Shown here one piece after another: positions 36,925 through 49,094 of a stretch of DNA of 64,000 nt; within the stretch, counting starts at the first letter, position 1, and each line of letters begins with the position of its first letter. The stretch lies in the NCBI RefSeq assembly GCF_002102265.1, contig NZ_LQPG01000010.1, positions 1 to 64,000 on the forward strand. Reading direction: 5' to 3'. Source of the stretch: Mycolicibacter longobardus. GTDB lineage: Bacteria > Actinomycetota > Actinomycetes > Mycobacteriales > Mycobacteriaceae. Below the pieces are notes generated by a model. That model saw only the letters and a list, made by a program, of their open reading frames with translations, did no database searches and was not told the origin of the DNA. The translations under genes were made by a program, and so were the position numbers.

Positions 36925-37632
36925 GTGGGTCGGGTGCGGGGTTCTGTTCTGTGGGTTTGCGTGGTTGTCGGCTGCGTTCTGGCGGCCGGATGCGGCGATC
37001 CCGAGAAGACGCCTCAGCCCGTCGCCGTGACGTCGTTGCCAACCACCACCACCACGGTCGCGCCCGTCGCCGAGGACGCCCTGCGGGCGCTGCTGCTCAC
37101 TCCTGAGCAGGTCAATCCCATCATGGAGGCGACTGACATGGCCGTCACCCGCACCCACACCGCCCTGTCCGACGACAGTGCCACGATGGAGCCCCTGGAA
37201 TGCCTGGCCATCGACGGCGCGGCCCAGGAGCAGGTGTACGCCGGCAGCGGCTACACCGGAGTGCGCGAGCAGATGCTGAGCGAGGGTGACGAATTCGAGC
37301 ACTTCGTCGATCAGGCCGTCATCGCGTTTCCGTCGGCCAAGCAGGCTGCCGCGTTCTTCGCCAGCGCCGCCCAACAGTGGCCCGCCTGCCATGAATACAG
37401 CCATATCCAGAGCGGCACCACCTGGACCGCGGGACCCATCGTCAACGCCGACGGCATGCTGAGCACCGTCGCGTCACAGGACAACGCCGGCAACGACGTC
37501 AGCTGGGCGTGTGGGCGGGCACTGACCGTGGCCAACAACGTCGTCGTCGATGTCAACACCTGCAGTGCGGACCCGAGGGACACCGCGGTCGTCATCGCCG
37601 GGCAAATCGCCGCGAAAGTGCCGAACGGCTGA
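36925..37632 (+). CDS. Lipoprotein with PknH-like sensor domain
   Basis: The ~235-residue precursor has a lipoprotein signal ending in the lipobox LAAGC|GDPE, a Thr/Pro-rich linker ([11 protein letters not shown]) and a ~190-residue domain. The domain shows [16 protein letters not shown], four cysteines and [16 protein letters not shown], as in the extracellular sensor domain of PknH and related Lpp lipoproteins. It should be anchored on the outer face of the plasma membrane. The start is uncertain: GTG 36925 and GTG 36934 both give an intact signal peptide. It is followed by thyX after 31 nt. Confidence 0.8.
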   Translation: MGRVRGSVLWVCVVVGCVLAAGCGDPEKTPQPVAVTSLPTTTTTVAPVAEDALRALLLTPEQVNPIMEATDMAVTRTHTALSDDSATMEPLECLAIDGAAQEQVYAGSGYTGVREQMLSEGDEFEHFVDQAVIAFPSAKQAAAFFASAAQQWPACHEYSHIQSGTTWTAGPIVNADGMLSTVASQDNAGNDVSWACGRALTVANNVVVDVNTCSADPRDTAVVIAGQIAAKVPNG

Positions 37633-37663
37633 CGCCGGTCCCGCACGCCTTAAGGTGAATGCC

Positions 37664-39351
<1,688 letters not shown>

Positions 39352-39358
39352 GGTGCGG

Positions 39359-41035
39359 GTGACTGAGGATCTCAAACCGCCGGGTCCGCTGACCGAAGGC
39401 GGGCTGCGCGTCACCGCGCTCGGCGGTATCAGCGAAATCGGTCGCAACATGACCATTTTCGAGCACCTCGGCCGACTGCTGATCATCGACTGCGGGGTGC
39501 TGTTCCCGGGCCACGACGAGCCCGGCGTCGACCTGATCCTGCCGGACATCCGGCACATCCAAGACCGGCTTGAAGACGTCGAGGCGCTGGTGCTCACCCA
39601 CGCCCATGAGGACCACATCGGCGCTATTCCGTTTCTGCTCAAACTGCGCCCCGACATCCCGGTGGTCGGTTCGAAATTCACCCTCGCCCTGGTAGCCGCC
39701 AAGTGCCGGGAGCACCGCATCAAGCCGGTGTTCGTCCAGGTGGCCGAGGGCCAGCGCAGCACCCACGGGGTGTTCGAGTGCGAATACTTCGCGGTGAACC
39801 ACTCCATTCCGGATGCGCTGGCGATCGCGGTGCACACCGGCGCGGGCACCGTGCTGCACACCGGCGACATCAAGCTCGACCAACTGCCACCCGACGGGCG
39901 CCCCACCGACCTGCCCGGCATGTCGCGTCTGGGCGATCGGGGCGTCGACCTGTTCCTGTGCGACTCGACCAACTCCGAGATTCCCGGTGTCGGGCCCAGC
40001 GAGAGCGAGGTGGGCCCCACCCTGCACCGGCTGATCCGCGGGGCCGAGGGCCGGGTGATCGTGGCGTGCTTCGCCTCGAATGTGGACCGGGTCCAGCAGA
40101 TCGTCGACGCCGCGGTCGCGTTGGGCCGCCGGGTGTCCTTCGTCGGCCGATCCATGGTGCGCAACATGGGTATCGCCAAGGAGCTGGGCTTTCTGCGGGT
40201 GGCCGACTCCGACCTGGTCGACATCGGGGCCGCCGAGATGATGCCGCCGGAGAAGGTGGTGCTGGTCACCACCGGCACCCAGGGTGAGCCGCTGTCGGCG
40301 CTGTCGCGGATGTCTCGTGGCGAGCACCGGTCCATCACACTGACCGCCGGTGATCTGGTGGTGCTGTCGTCGTCGCTGATCCCCGGCAATGAGGAAGCCG
40401 TCTACGGCGTGATGGACGCGCTGGCCAAGATCGGCGCTCGGGTTGTCACCAACGCCGCGGCCCGGGTGCACGTCTCCGGGCACGCCTACGCCGGCGAATT
40501 GCTGTTCCTCTACAACGGGATCCGGCCCCGCAACGTGATGCCGGTACACGGCACCTGGCGGATGCTGCGCGCAAACGCCGCCCTGGCCGCTCGCACCGGG
40601 GTGCCGGAGGAGTCGATCCTGTTGGCCGAGAACGGCGTCAGCGTGGACCTGGTCGCCGGGCAGGCCAGCATCGCCGGGGCGGTTCCGGTCGGCAAGATGT
40701 TCGTCGACGGGCTCGTCGACGGCGACGTCGGCGACGCGACGCTGGGGGAGCGGCTGATCCTGTCCTCCGGGTTCGTCGCGGTCACGGTGGTGGTGCGCCG
40801 CGGGACCGGCAAGCCCGTGGTGCCGCCGCATCTGCATTCGCGGGGTTTCTCCGAAGACCCCAAGGCGCTGGAGCCGGCGGCCCGCAAAGTCGAGGCGGAG
40901 CTGGAATCCCTGGCCGCCGAGCAGATCACCGATCCCACCAGGATCGCCCAGGCGGTGCGCCGCACCGTGGGCAAATGGGTGGGCGAGGTCTACCGACGCC
41001 AGCCGATGATCGTGCCGACGGTGATCGAGGTCTAA
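39359..41035 (+). CDS. rnj: Ribonuclease J
   Basis: RNase J is a metallo-beta-lactamase/beta-CASP nuclease with 5'-exo and endonuclease activity in RNA maturation and decay. The 558-residue protein equals the M. tuberculosis Rv2752c length. It has the metal motif HAHEDH at residues 81-86, HTGDIKLDQ, the beta-CASP segment FASNVDRVQQIVDAA, SFVGRSMVRN and VHVSGHAYAGEL. GTG 39359 (VTEDLKPPGPLTEGGLRV) agrees with the family start. A hairpin with a short T-run follows after 15 nt. Confidence 0.95.
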   Translation: MTEDLKPPGPLTEGGLRVTALGGISEIGRNMTIFEHLGRLLIIDCGVLFPGHDEPGVDLILPDIRHIQDRLEDVEALVLTHAHEDHIGAIPFLLKLRPDIPVVGSKFTLALVAAKCREHRIKPVFVQVAEGQRSTHGVFECEYFAVNHSIPDALAIAVHTGAGTVLHTGDIKLDQLPPDGRPTDLPGMSRLGDRGVDLFLCDSTNSEIPGVGPSESEVGPTLHRLIRGAEGRVIVACFASNVDRVQQIVDAAVALGRRVSFVGRSMVRNMGIAKELGFLRVADSDLVDIGAAEMMPPEKVVLVTTGTQGEPLSALSRMSRGEHRSITLTAGDLVVLSSSLIPGNEEAVYGVMDALAKIGARVVTNAAARVHVSGHAYAGELLFLYNGIRPRNVMPVHGTWRMLRANAALAARTGVPEESILLAENGVSVDLVAGQASIAGAVPVGKMFVDGLVDGDVGDATLGERLILSSGFVAVTVVVRRGTGKPVVPPHLHSRGFSEDPKALEPAARKVEAELESLAAEQITDPTRIAQAVRRTVGKWVGEVYRRQPMIVPTVIEV

Positions 41036-41050
41036 AGGGGCCTAAAAGGG

Positions 41051-41069
41051 GCTCTGCCTCAGAGCTTTT
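41051..41069 (+). terminator. Intrinsic terminator after rnj
   Basis: GCTCTG, loop CCT and CAGAGC form a perfect 6-bp stem followed by TTTT (41066-41069). It overlaps the stop codon of the convergent methyltransferase gene, so it may serve both directions. Confidence 0.6.
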
Positions 41070-41928
41070 CGGCGTACGCCGACCATTCCAGGTCACTGGT
41101 GGCAAGGTCGCGGCCGGCGGGCTCGACGTAGCGCTGGGAGAGCTGTTCGGGACCGACCTGCTCGATCAGTCGCCAGCCGTATCCCGCCAGAAAATCGGCG
41201 ACCTCCTCGGGTTGCAGCCCGAAATGCCACAGCCGCTTGGAGCGGACCATGCGCGACAACCGTGGCGCGCCATAGGAGTTGGTGCCGTCGATGAAGTCAC
41301 GCCGGACATAGGTGAACACCAGTCGGCTGCCCGGGGCCGCCGCGCGCAGCCCCTCCAGGGTTCTGCGGACCGCGGCCTCGGTGAGGTACTGGGTCACCCC
41401 CTCGCAGACGAAGAAGGTGCGGAACGCGGTTCGGTAACCGTGCTCGACCAGCGTGGTCAACAGGTCGTCGCGCTCGAAATCCAGCGCTACCAGCCGAACC
41501 GACAGGGGCGGGGCGCCCAGCGCCCGGCGCACGGTGGCGGCCTTGCGGGCGACGTTGACCGCCTGGTCCACTTCGAAGACCGGGATGCGGGTGCGCCGGG
41601 CAAGCCGATAGCCGAGGGTGTCCAGACCGGCGCCGAGGATCACCACCGCATCCACATCGTCGGCGGCCTCATCGAGCCGGTCTGCGATGAACCGCTTGCG
41701 GCAGGTCAGATTGGCCCACAACCCCGTCCCGGAGCGGTCCATCGCGGAGATGAACCACCTCCGCAGCAGTGCGGGCCGCAATCCCGCCACCAGCCAGCGC
41801 ATCCGGGCCGGCAGGAACGACGCCGCCAGGTCGTCGTCGACCAAGCGGCGCGCCGGCGGCTCATGGTGCTCGACTGCGGCCAGCATCATCGGGCCGTAGG
41901 CCGTCTGCGCTGCCGGATTGCGTGCCAA
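41059..41928 (-). CDS. SAM-dependent methyltransferase (TIGR00027/LCM type)
   Basis: The 289-residue protein belongs to the large mycobacterial family of putative SAM-dependent methyltransferases and corresponds by position to Rv2751. The family traits are VVILGAGLDTLGYRLA (SAM-binding loop, about residue 95), FEVDQAVNVARKA, FVCEGVTQYLTEAAV and SRLVFTYVRRDFIDG. The substrate is unknown. The start is TTG 41928, 3 nt after the upstream SDR stop and preceded by AGAGG, so it is translated from the same operon. Confidence 0.82.
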   Translation of the reverse strand: MARNPAAQTAYGPMMLAAVEHHEPPARRLVDDDLAASFLPARMRWLVAGLRPALLRRWFISAMDRSGTGLWANLTCRKRFIADRLDEAADDVDAVVILGAGLDTLGYRLARRTRIPVFEVDQAVNVARKAATVRRALGAPPLSVRLVALDFERDDLLTTLVEHGYRTAFRTFFVCEGVTQYLTEAAVRRTLEGLRAAAPGSRLVFTYVRRDFIDGTNSYGAPRLSRMVRSKRLWHFGLQPEEVADFLAGYGWRLIEQVGPEQLSQRYVEPAGRDLATSDLEWSAYAEKL

Positions 41929-41931
41929 GGG

Positions 41932-42765
41932 CTACCTCTTGTTGATGAATCCGGCGTCGACGGGCAGGGTGATGCCGGTGACGTAGCGGGCCGCGTCCGA
42001 CACCAGCCAGGCCACCGCGTTGGCGATGTCCTCGGGCTGCAGGATCTGTACCGGCAGCGCGTTGCCCATATCCGGTGGCGCACCGGTCTGGGCGGTGAGC
42101 TCGGCCAGCCACCCTCGGACGTAGTCGTTGTTGATCATCGGCGTGTCGACACCGGCCGGGTGCACCGAGTTCACCCGAATGCTGTGCGGCGCCAGCAGGT
42201 TCGCGTAGACCCGCATCAACCCGACCAACCCGTGCTTGGCCGCGGCGTAACCGATGGCCCCCGCATCGTGACTGCCGATGCCGGCCAGGCCCGCGGCCGA
42301 ACTGATCAGCACGATCGACCCGCCGTCGCCCTGGTCGATCATGGCTGGAATCGCGGCCTCGATGGTGTGGTAGACGCCGGTCAGGTTGACGTCGATGACG
42401 TCGTGCCAGCCGTCGGCGGCGGCCATCGGGGCGATGCCCGCGTTGGCCACCACGATGTCCACCCGGCCCAGCTCGTCGAGGCCGGCCTGCATTGCGGCGC
42501 TCAGTGCCGCCTGGTCACGCACATCGGCTTGGCGGGCCACGATGCGGGACCCGGTCTCCTCGACCAGCTTGACCGTGCCCGCCAGGTCCTCGGCGTCTGC
42601 CAGCGGATAGGGCACGCTCGCGATCTGCTCGCACAGGTCCACCGCGATGATGTCGGCCCCATCGGCGGCCAGTCGCAGGGCATGGGCCCGGCCCTGGCCG
42701 CGGGCCGCGCCGGTGATCAGCGCGACCTTTCCGCGCAGGGCGCCGCCGGATGGCCGGGCGGTCAC
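41932..42765 (-). CDS. Mycofactocin-type short-chain dehydrogenase
   Basis: The 277-residue SDR has [39 protein letters not shown] and the catalytic [10 protein letters not shown]. The GAARGQGR start and long insertion after the VDLC strand are typical of the SDR subgroup with tightly bound NAD that depends on the redox cofactor mycofactocin. It corresponds to M. tuberculosis Rv2750. It is coupled to the upstream monooxygenase gene by a 4-nt overlap and to the downstream methyltransferase by a 3-nt gap. Its alcohol substrate is unknown. Confidence 0.87.
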   Translation of the reverse strand: MTARPSGGALRGKVALITGAARGQGRAHALRLAADGADIIAVDLCEQIASVPYPLADAEDLAGTVKLVEETGSRIVARQADVRDQAALSAAMQAGLDELGRVDIVVANAGIAPMAAADGWHDVIDVNLTGVYHTIEAAIPAMIDQGDGGSIVLISSAAGLAGIGSHDAGAIGYAAAKHGLVGLMRVYANLLAPHSIRVNSVHPAGVDTPMINNDYVRGWLAELTAQTGAPPDMGNALPVQILQPEDIANAVAWLVSDAARYVTGITLPVDAGFINKR

Positions 42766-43076
42766 GGCCGCAACTGGCCCTTAGCCGGGTCGCCCGCGGG
42801 CACGGGGGCGAGCATCTTGATGTCCGGTGCGCCGGCCAGATGCTCGCTGAGGCTGCTGAACAGCCCGCCGATCGCCGGGGCGGTTGAGTGAGCCTTCAGC
42901 GCGTCGGCGTCGGCCCACTGCTCGATGAACACGAAGGCGCCGTCGGCTTCGTGTACGGAGTACAGCTGGCAGCCCGGTTCTTCGTGCACCTGCGGCGCCG
43001 CCTTGGCGCAGATCTCGCGGACGGTCTCGACCGATTCCGGCTTGACGGCGAAGGTGGCGACGACGACCACGGGCAT
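42762..43076 (-). CDS. Antibiotic-biosynthesis-monooxygenase-domain protein (Rv2749-like)
   Basis: This 104-residue protein is a single ABM ferredoxin-like domain: [42 protein letters not shown] and [17 protein letters not shown]. Such proteins act as small dimeric cofactor-free oxygenases or in heme/aldehyde metabolism. It is the first gene of the - strand operon with the SDR and methyltransferase, matching Rv2749-Rv2750-Rv2751. It is divergent from ftsK. Confidence 0.82.
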   Translation of the reverse strand: MPVVVVATFAVKPESVETVREICAKAAPQVHEEPGCQLYSVHEADGAFVFIEQWADADALKAHSTAPAIGGLFSSLSEHLAGAPDIKMLAPVPAGDPAKGQLRP

Positions 43077-43209
43077 ATGCGACTCCTTGGCAGTTGGGGG
43101 GTTCTCGGGCCACGATACCCAGCCGCAAGCCGAATGCGCGGTGAACCGATCGGCGGGGGCCAGTGTGGCTTAAGGTGCAGATGGGGCAATTGCGACTAGG
43201 CTTGCCGTC

Positions 43210-45735
43210 ATGGCTAGTAAGACCGCTAGTAGGACTCCCGCACGTTCCGGTGCCCGAACGACCAGGTCAAAGGCCGGCGCCCGGGGCGGATCGCGGCCGG
43301 TGGCCAAGCCCCGACAGGCGGCCAAGGCCCGTCGCGCCACCCGGCAGCATTCCCGACCGGTGGCGGTCGGGCTGGCCTGCGGACGGCTGGGCCGCGCAAC
43401 GTGGCTGATGATGGCTAAGGGCGCCGGAAGCGCTGCCCGCTCCGTCGGCCGCGCGCACGACATCGACCCGGGCCACCGCCGCGACGGGATCGCACTGGCG
43501 CTGCTGGGGCTGGCCGTGGTGACCGCGGCGAGTTGCTGGCTGGATGCCGCACGACCGGTCGGAGCGTGGATCGACACCGGTCTGCGCACGGTGATCGGCG
43601 GGGCGGTGGTGGTGTTGCCGGTGCTCGCCGCCGTCGGTGCGGTCCTGCTGATGCGCACCGAACCCGACCCGGAGAACCGGCCCCGGCTGATCCTCGGATC
43701 GGCCATGGTCGCGCTGCCGATCCTGGGGCTGTGGCACCTGTGGTCCGGCTCGCCGCAGACTCCGGAAGGCCGCCTGCACGGCGCCGGTTTCGTGGGGTTC
43801 GTCATCGGCGGTCCGCTCGCCGACGGGCTGACGGCGTGGATCGCCGCGCCGCTGCTGTGCATCGGAGTGCTGTTCGGGGTGCTGTTGTTGACCGGGACCA
43901 CCCTGCGTGAGGCGCCCGAGACCCTGCGCACCATGTTCCGCGGCGACTACGACGACGAGTACTACGACGACTACGGCGACTATGACGAAGACGCCTACGA
44001 CGGCGCTGACTACGACGCGGACTATGAAGAGGCCGGCTATGACGCCGGTGTCGCGGCCGTCGATCCCGGCGCCGTCGATGACGGCCCGGACTGGCAGTCG
44101 CGCACCCCGCTGGACAACTACCCGCTCGACGAACCGCCCGCGCCGCCGGTCAAGCCCGCCCGACGCAAGACCGCCAAGGCGGCCAAGCCCGCTGCGCAGG
44201 CCACCACCGTCGTGCTCGACCGGGTGGTGGAAGGCCCGTACACACTGCCGGCGCTGAGCCTGCTCGTCGCCGGTGACCCGCCGAAGAAACGTACGGCCGC
44301 CAACGACCAGATGGCCGATGCCATCACCTCGGTGCTGGAGCAGTTCAAGGTCGACGCCGCGGTCACCGGCTGCACCCGCGGTCCGACCGTCACCCGCTAC
44401 GAGGTGGAGCTGGGCCCGGGGGTCAAGGTCGAGAAGATCACCGCCCTGCAGCGCAATATCGCCTACGCGGTCGCCACCGAAAGCGTGCGGATGCTGGCGC
44501 CCATTCCGGGCAAGTCCGCCGTCGGCATCGAGGTGCCCAACACCGACCGCGAGTTGGTGCGGCTGGCCGATGTGCTCACCGCGCCGTCCACCCGGGGTGA
44601 CCACCATCCGCTGGTGATCGGTCTGGGCAAGGACATCGAGGGCGACTTCATCTGCGCCAACCTGTCCAAGATGCCGCACCTGCTGGTGGCCGGCTCCACC
44701 GGCTCGGGCAAGTCCAGCTTCGTCAACTCGATGCTGGTGTCGCTGCTGGCGCGGGCCACCCCGGAAGAGGTCAGGATGATCCTGATCGACCCGAAGATGG
44801 TGGAACTCACGCCGTACGAAGGTATTCCGCACCTGATCACCCCGATCATCACCGAGCCGAAGAAGGCCGCCGCCGCGCTGGCCTGGCTGGTCGAGGAGAT
44901 GGAGCAGCGCTACCAGGACATGAAGGCGTCCCGGGTGCGTCACATCAACGACTTCAACGCCAAGGTGCGCTCCGGGGAGATCACCACGCCGCTGGGCAGC
45001 GAACGGGTGTACCGGCCCTACCCGTACATTCTCGCCGTCGTCGACGAGCTCGCCGACCTGATGATGACCGCGCCGCGCGACGTCGAAGACGCCATCGTGC
45101 GGATCACCCAGAAGGCCCGCGCCGCCGGCATTCATCTGGTGCTGGCCACCCAGCGGCCGTCGGTGGACGTGGTCACCGGGCTGATCAAGACCAACGTGCC
45201 GTCCCGGCTGGCGTTCGCCACCTCGTCGCTGACCGATTCCCGGGTGATCCTGGATCAGCCGGGCGCGGAGAAGCTGATCGGCATGGGCGACGGGCTGTTT
45301 CTGCCGATGGGCGCCAACAAGCCGATCCGGCTGCAGGGCGCGTTCATCTCCGACGAGGAGATCCAGGCCGTGGTCGGCGCCTGCAAGGACCAGGCCGAAC
45401 CCGAGTACACCGAGGGCGTCACCGCGGTGAAGCCCAGCGGTGAACGCGCCGACGTCGACCCCGACATCGGCGACGACATGGAGGTCTTCCTGCAGGCCGT
45501 CGAGCTGGTGGTGTCCAGCCAGTTCGGCTCCACCTCGATGCTGCAGCGCAAGCTGCGGGTGGGTTTCGCCAAGGCCGGCCGGCTGATGGACCTGATGGAG
45601 ACCCGCAGCATCGTCGGCCCGTCCGAGGGCTCCAAAGCCCGCCAGGTACTGGTCAAGCCGGACGAGCTGGCGGCGACGCTGATGGCCATCCGGGGCGGCG
45701 GCGAGCCGGACACCGAGGACGCCGAAGACCTCTAG
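43210..45735 (+). CDS. ftsK: DNA translocase FtsK
   Basis: FtsK pumps chromosome-dimer DNA at the septum and activates XerCD recombination at dif. The 841-residue protein has a basic N-terminal segment, four transmembrane helices between about residues 95 and 230 (for example [17 protein letters not shown] and [14 protein letters not shown]), and a Tyr/Asp-rich linker at about 240-280. The motor domain carries Walker [12 protein letters not shown] (about 494) and Walker [14 protein letters not shown] (about 606). The C-terminal gamma winged helix is at about 765-830 ([17 protein letters not shown]). A TAGGCT element lies 6 nt before the ATG. It is convergent with the PGRS gene, 6 nt away. Confidence 0.96.
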   Translation: MASKTASRTPARSGARTTRSKAGARGGSRPVAKPRQAAKARRATRQHSRPVAVGLACGRLGRATWLMMAKGAGSAARSVGRAHDIDPGHRRDGIALALLGLAVVTAASCWLDAARPVGAWIDTGLRTVIGGAVVVLPVLAAVGAVLLMRTEPDPENRPRLILGSAMVALPILGLWHLWSGSPQTPEGRLHGAGFVGFVIGGPLADGLTAWIAAPLLCIGVLFGVLLLTGTTLREAPETLRTMFRGDYDDEYYDDYGDYDEDAYDGADYDADYEEAGYDAGVAAVDPGAVDDGPDWQSRTPLDNYPLDEPPAPPVKPARRKTAKAAKPAAQATTVVLDRVVEGPYTLPALSLLVAGDPPKKRTAANDQMADAITSVLEQFKVDAAVTGCTRGPTVTRYEVELGPGVKVEKITALQRNIAYAVATESVRMLAPIPGKSAVGIEVPNTDRELVRLADVLTAPSTRGDHHPLVIGLGKDIEGDFICANLSKMPHLLVAGSTGSGKSSFVNSMLVSLLARATPEEVRMILIDPKMVELTPYEGIPHLITPIITEPKKAAAALAWLVEEMEQRYQDMKASRVRHINDFNAKVRSGEITTPLGSERVYRPYPYILAVVDELADLMMTAPRDVEDAIVRITQKARAAGIHLVLATQRPSVDVVTGLIKTNVPSRLAFATSSLTDSRVILDQPGAEKLIGMGDGLFLPMGANKPIRLQGAFISDEEIQAVVGACKDQAEPEYTEGVTAVKPSGERADVDPDIGDDMEVFLQAVELVVSSQFGSTSMLQRKLRVGFAKAGRLMDLMETRSIVGPSEGSKARQVLVKPDELAATLMAIRGGGEPDTEDAEDL

Positions 45736-45741
45736 CGGCCG

Positions 45742-48700
45742 CTACGGCGTGGCGCCCGCGCCGCCGGTGCCGCCGGTGCCGCCTATGGAGCCGGTGGGGC
45801 CGGCGCCCGGTGTGCCGGGTGTGCCGGGATTCCCGGCGATGACAGAGTCACCGCCGTCTCCGCCGTCTCCGCCCCAGCCGCCGTCGTTGCCGTCGCCGTT
45901 GCCGCCGTTGCCGCCATTTCCGCCGTTTCCGCCGCCACTGGCGTTGCTGTTGCCACCGTTGCCGCCGTGTCCTCCGTTGCCGCCGCCGTCACCGCTGCCG
46001 ACGACCGAACCGTCAATGTCGGCGCCGCCGTGTCCTCCGTTGCCGCCGTTGCCGCCGTTTCCGGTGTTGCTGGCCCCGCCGTGCCCTCCGCTTCCGCCGT
46101 CGCCCCCGGCCCCGAACGGCCAGAGGTTGAAGGCGCCGTCGCCGCCGTTGCCGCCGTTGCCGCCATTTCCACCGTCGCCGGTGTCGCCGTTTCCGCCGTT
46201 GCCGCCGTCACCACCGAACCCGCTGGCGAAGTAGCTGTGTCCGCCCTCGCCACCGTTTCCGCCGTCGCCGCCCGAGACATTGCCGTTGCCACCTATACCG
46301 CCCGCGCCGCCGTCGCCGCCGCCTGTGCCGTTACCACCGCCGCCGCTTCCGCCCGCGCCGCCGTTGCCGCCGTGGAAGGTGCCGCTGCCCCCGGCGCCAC
46401 CGTTGCCGCCGTCGCCGCCGCCGTTCTGGTCGTAGATGTCGTTACTGCCGTTGCCGCCGTCGCCACCGTGTCCGCCGTGGTAGCCGCTCCCGCCGTTTCC
46501 ACCGTTGCCGCCATAGCCGCTGTCGTTGCCGCAGCAACCCGGGCCGCCGCCGTAGCCGCTGGCGCCGCCGTTTCCGCCGTAGCCGCCATTCCCGCCGTTT
46601 CCGCCGTTGTGGCCGTTGCCCCCGTTTCCGCCGTTTCCACCGCCACCGTCAAAAGCGCCAGGACTGGCGTTGCCGCCGTTTCCGCCGTACCCGCCGTTTC
46701 CGCCGTTGTGGCCGTTGCCCCCGTTTCCGCCGTTGCCGCCGGTGCCACCGTCGAAGCCGCCACCTCCGGTGTCGATGCCGGCGTCGCCGACACCGCCGTT
46801 GCCGCCATGGCCGCCGTTCCCGGTGTCGCTGTTGCCCCCATCTCCGCCGTTGCCGCTGATCCAGCCGCCGACACCGCCGTTGCCGCCGTTGCCGCCGTCG
46901 CCGGTTTCGCTGTTGCCGCCGTTGCCGCCGTGGCCACCGTCAAGGCCGCCGGCTTCGGTGCTGCCGCCATTGCCGCCATTGCCGCCCTTGCCGGCAACAC
47001 TGGCGCCCCCGTCACCACCGCTGCCGCCGTTGCTGGTGATGCCGTTGCCGCCGTTACCGCCGTTGCCGCCGTTGCCGCCGTTTCCGGTACTGCTCGCGCC
47101 GCCGTCGCCCCCGCGACCCCCACTACCGCCGGCGAGAATGCTGTCGCCGCTGTCACCGCCCGCACCGCCGGCACCGCCGTTGCCGGTGCCACTGAAGCCC
47201 CCGTCACCGCCGCGACCGCCGTCACCGCCGGCAAGGATTACGGTGCCGGTGCTGCCTCTGCCACCGGCACCGCCGGCACCGCCGTTGCCGCTGGTGGTGG
47301 AGCCGCCGGCGCCCCCGTCGCCACCGCGGCCGCCCCAAACCAGGACGGCGTCGTCCACCGTGTGGTTGGAAGTGCCGCCCGCGCCGCCGGTTCCGCCCGC
47401 GCCCCCGTTGCCGCTGACACTGCTGCCGCCGTCGCCGCCGTTGCCGCCCGCACCGAAATAGCCACCGCTCAGACCTGGCACGTTCGGGAAATTCGGGTCG
47501 GTCCCGTCGGAGAGCCAGCCGGTGGCCACGCCGCCGGTACCGCCGGCACCGCCCGCACCGCCGTTACCGGTGATGCTGTCGGCGCCGTGACCGCCGTTGC
47601 CACCGTCACCGCCGGCGTAGGTGCCGTCACCGCCGGCGCCCCCGTTACCGGCGACGCCGTTGCCCTCGGCAGCCGGGGCGCTACCAGCGGCACCCCCGTT
47701 GCCGCCGCGGCCACCGTGGGTCGCCAGGGTGTTATCGGAGGTCAGGCCGTTGCCGCCGGCTCCGCCGTCGCCGCCGTTGCCGGCCACTCCGGTGCTGCCG
47801 CTCGCGGCGACGGTGCCGTCACCGCCGAGGCCACCCGCCCCGCCGACGGCTGCGTTGCCCCCTCGGCCGCCGTCCTGCCCGTCGTAGCCGTTGACGTGCT
47901 CCGCTGTCCCGTCGAGACCGGCCGCGCCGTCGGCGCCGTGACCGCCGTTGCCGCCGTTGCCGCCGACACCGCCTGCCCCGTCGGCACCGGCCGACCCGAA
48001 CCAGCCGACTCCGCTGCCGGCACTGCCGCCGTTGCCGCCGTCGCCGCCGGCGGTGCCGTCCTGCCCGTCGGTGAGCCCGCCCGAGATGCCGTCGGCGCCG
48101 TTGCCGCCGGCACCGCCCGCGCCCCCGGCGCCACCGTTGCCACTGTTGCCGAGTATGAGCCCGCCGTTGCCGCCGTTTCCGCCATTGCCGGCGGTCCCGC
48201 CGGCCAAGCCCACCGGGTTGCCCGCGGTGGCTGCCACCCCGGCAAACCCGGCGCCACCGACACCGCCGTTGCCGCCGAAGCCCATGGCGATGGCATCGCC
48301 ACCCACCCCGCCATTGCCGCCGACGTGACCGCTCCAGCCGGTTCCACCGACACCGCCGGTGCCGCCATCGCCCATCAGCCAGCCACCGGTACCGCCGGCG
48401 CCGCCGTTTCCGGCCTCGATGACCGTGTCGTCGCTCAGCCAGGCCGACGCACCCGCTCCGCCGACTCCGCCGTTGCCGAACATGCCGGCCATCCCGCCTG
48501 CCCCACCGTCGGGATCGGTGAGGGTGCCGGCCACTCCGGCGCCGCCGTCGCCGAACAGGAATCCGCCATCACCCATATCGCCGATGCTCGGAAGCCAGCC
48601 GAACAGCGAGGTATTGGCGTCGGCGAAGCCATCCAGACCGTTACCGATCAGAGTGCGGCCGAACAGCAGCTCCGACGGCCAGTTGAGGATGTTCAGCCAC

Positions 48701-49035
48701 CAGGTATTCACCGGGTCGGTGATGATGTTCTGCAGGTCGTTGTACAGCGGCAGGTACCAGTCGTCGTGCCACGCGGCGGCCAGCGGATCGGCCTCGGCGG
48801 CAGCCGGCAGATCCAATCCAGCCCACGGATCCTGCGGCTCCAGCGGGATCAGACTCTCCCAGAAGCCCGGATCGAATAGGTCCTCGAAACCGAAGTCGGC
48901 CCGTGCCGCCGGTGCCGAGATGACCGGCGTCAGCCCGAGTGCCACCAATGCCCCCACCGCCGCGCCGGCGCCCACCACCCGCACCCCACGACTGCCCGAA
49001 GTGCCCTTGCGTTCGCGAACCCGATCAGCAGCCAT
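45742..49035 (-). CDS. Large secreted PGRS repeat protein without PE domain
   Basis: The ~1097-residue precursor begins MAADRVRERKGTSGSRG, then a hydrophobic core and the cleavage-like site APAARA|DF. A non-repetitive domain of about 130 residues follows (FEDLFDPGFWESLIP, WWLNILNWPSELLFG). It ends in the RTLIGNGLDGFA linker, and then come about 900 residues of GGxGG repeats with Asn- and His-rich variants (GGNGGNGG, HNGGNGGYGG). There is no PE domain, like the gene at the left edge. ATG 49035 is chosen because GGGAGG lies 12 nt upstream and the signal peptide begins there. The locus corresponds to that of PE_PGRS47 in M. tuberculosis, so position is conserved while the export module differs. 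Confidence 0.87.
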   Translation of the reverse strand: MAADRVRERKGTSGSRGVRVVGAGAAVGALVALGLTPVISAPAARADFGFEDLFDPGFWESLIPLEPQDPWAGLDLPAAAEADPLAAAWHDDWYLPLYNDLQNIITDPVNTWWLNILNWPSELLFGRTLIGNGLDGFADANTSLFGWLPSIGDMGDGGFLFGDGGAGVAGTLTDPDGGAGGMAGMFGNGGVGGAGASAWLSDDTVIEAGNGGAGGTGGWLMGDGGTGGVGGTGWSGHVGGNGGVGGDAIAMGFGGNGGVGGAGFAGVAATAGNPVGLAGGTAGNGGNGGNGGLILGNSGNGGAGGAGGAGGNGADGISGGLTDGQDGTAGGDGGNGGSAGSGVGWFGSAGADGAGGVGGNGGNGGHGADGAAGLDGTAEHVNGYDGQDGGRGGNAAVGGAGGLGGDGTVAASGSTGVAGNGGDGGAGGNGLTSDNTLATHGGRGGNGGAAGSAPAAEGNGVAGNGGAGGDGTYAGGDGGNGGHGADSITGNGGAGGAGGTGGVATGWLSDGTDPNFPNVPGLSGGYFGAGGNGGDGGSSVSGNGGAGGTGGAGGTSNHTVDDAVLVWGGRGGDGGAGGSTTSGNGGAGGAGGRGSTGTVILAGGDGGRGGDGGFSGTGNGGAGGAGGDSGDSILAGGSGGRGGDGGASSTGNGGNGGNGGNGGNGITSNGGSGGDGGASVAGKGGNGGNGGSTEAGGLDGGHGGNGGNSETGDGGNGGNGGVGGWISGNGGDGGNSDTGNGGHGGNGGVGDAGIDTGGGGFDGGTGGNGGNGGNGHNGGNGGYGGNGGNASPGAFDGGGGNGGNGGNGHNGGNGGNGGYGGNGGASGYGGGPGCCGNDSGYGGNGGNGGSGYHGGHGGDGGNGSNDIYDQNGGGDGGNGGAGGSGTFHGGNGGAGGSGGGGNGTGGGDGGAGGIGGNGNVSGGDGGNGGEGGHSYFASGFGGDGGNGGNGDTGDGGNGGNGGNGGDGAFNLWPFGAGGDGGSGGHGGASNTGNGGNGGNGGHGGADIDGSVVGSGDGGGNGGHGGNGGNSNASGGGNGGNGGNGGNGDGNDGGWGGDGGDGGDSVIAGNPGTPGTPGAGPTGSIGGTGGTGGAGATP

Positions 49036-49063
49036 GGTTCCTGAGTCCTCCCAAGTCAAAACC

Positions 49064-49094
49064 CAGTGGTTTCCTGTGTGGAAGCTAACCACTG
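49064..49094. promoter_or_regulatory. Inverted repeat upstream of large PGRS gene
   Basis: CAGTGGTT (49064-49071) and AACCACTG (49087-49094) are perfect 8-bp arms with a 15-nt spacer, 29 nt upstream of the PGRS start. A second palindrome CAGGGA-TT-TCCCTG lies at 49112-49125. They could be an operator or a 5' UTR hairpin. Confidence 0.45.

Noticed and set aside
45742..48700. CRISPR-like repetition in the PGRS region
   Set aside because: The repeats are short Gly-codon arrays in one coding frame, without regular repeat/spacer units.
45967..48879. 970-codon + strand frame opposite the large PGRS gene
   Set aside because: Low-complexity Ala/Val sequence with no domain, caused by the repeat on the other strand.
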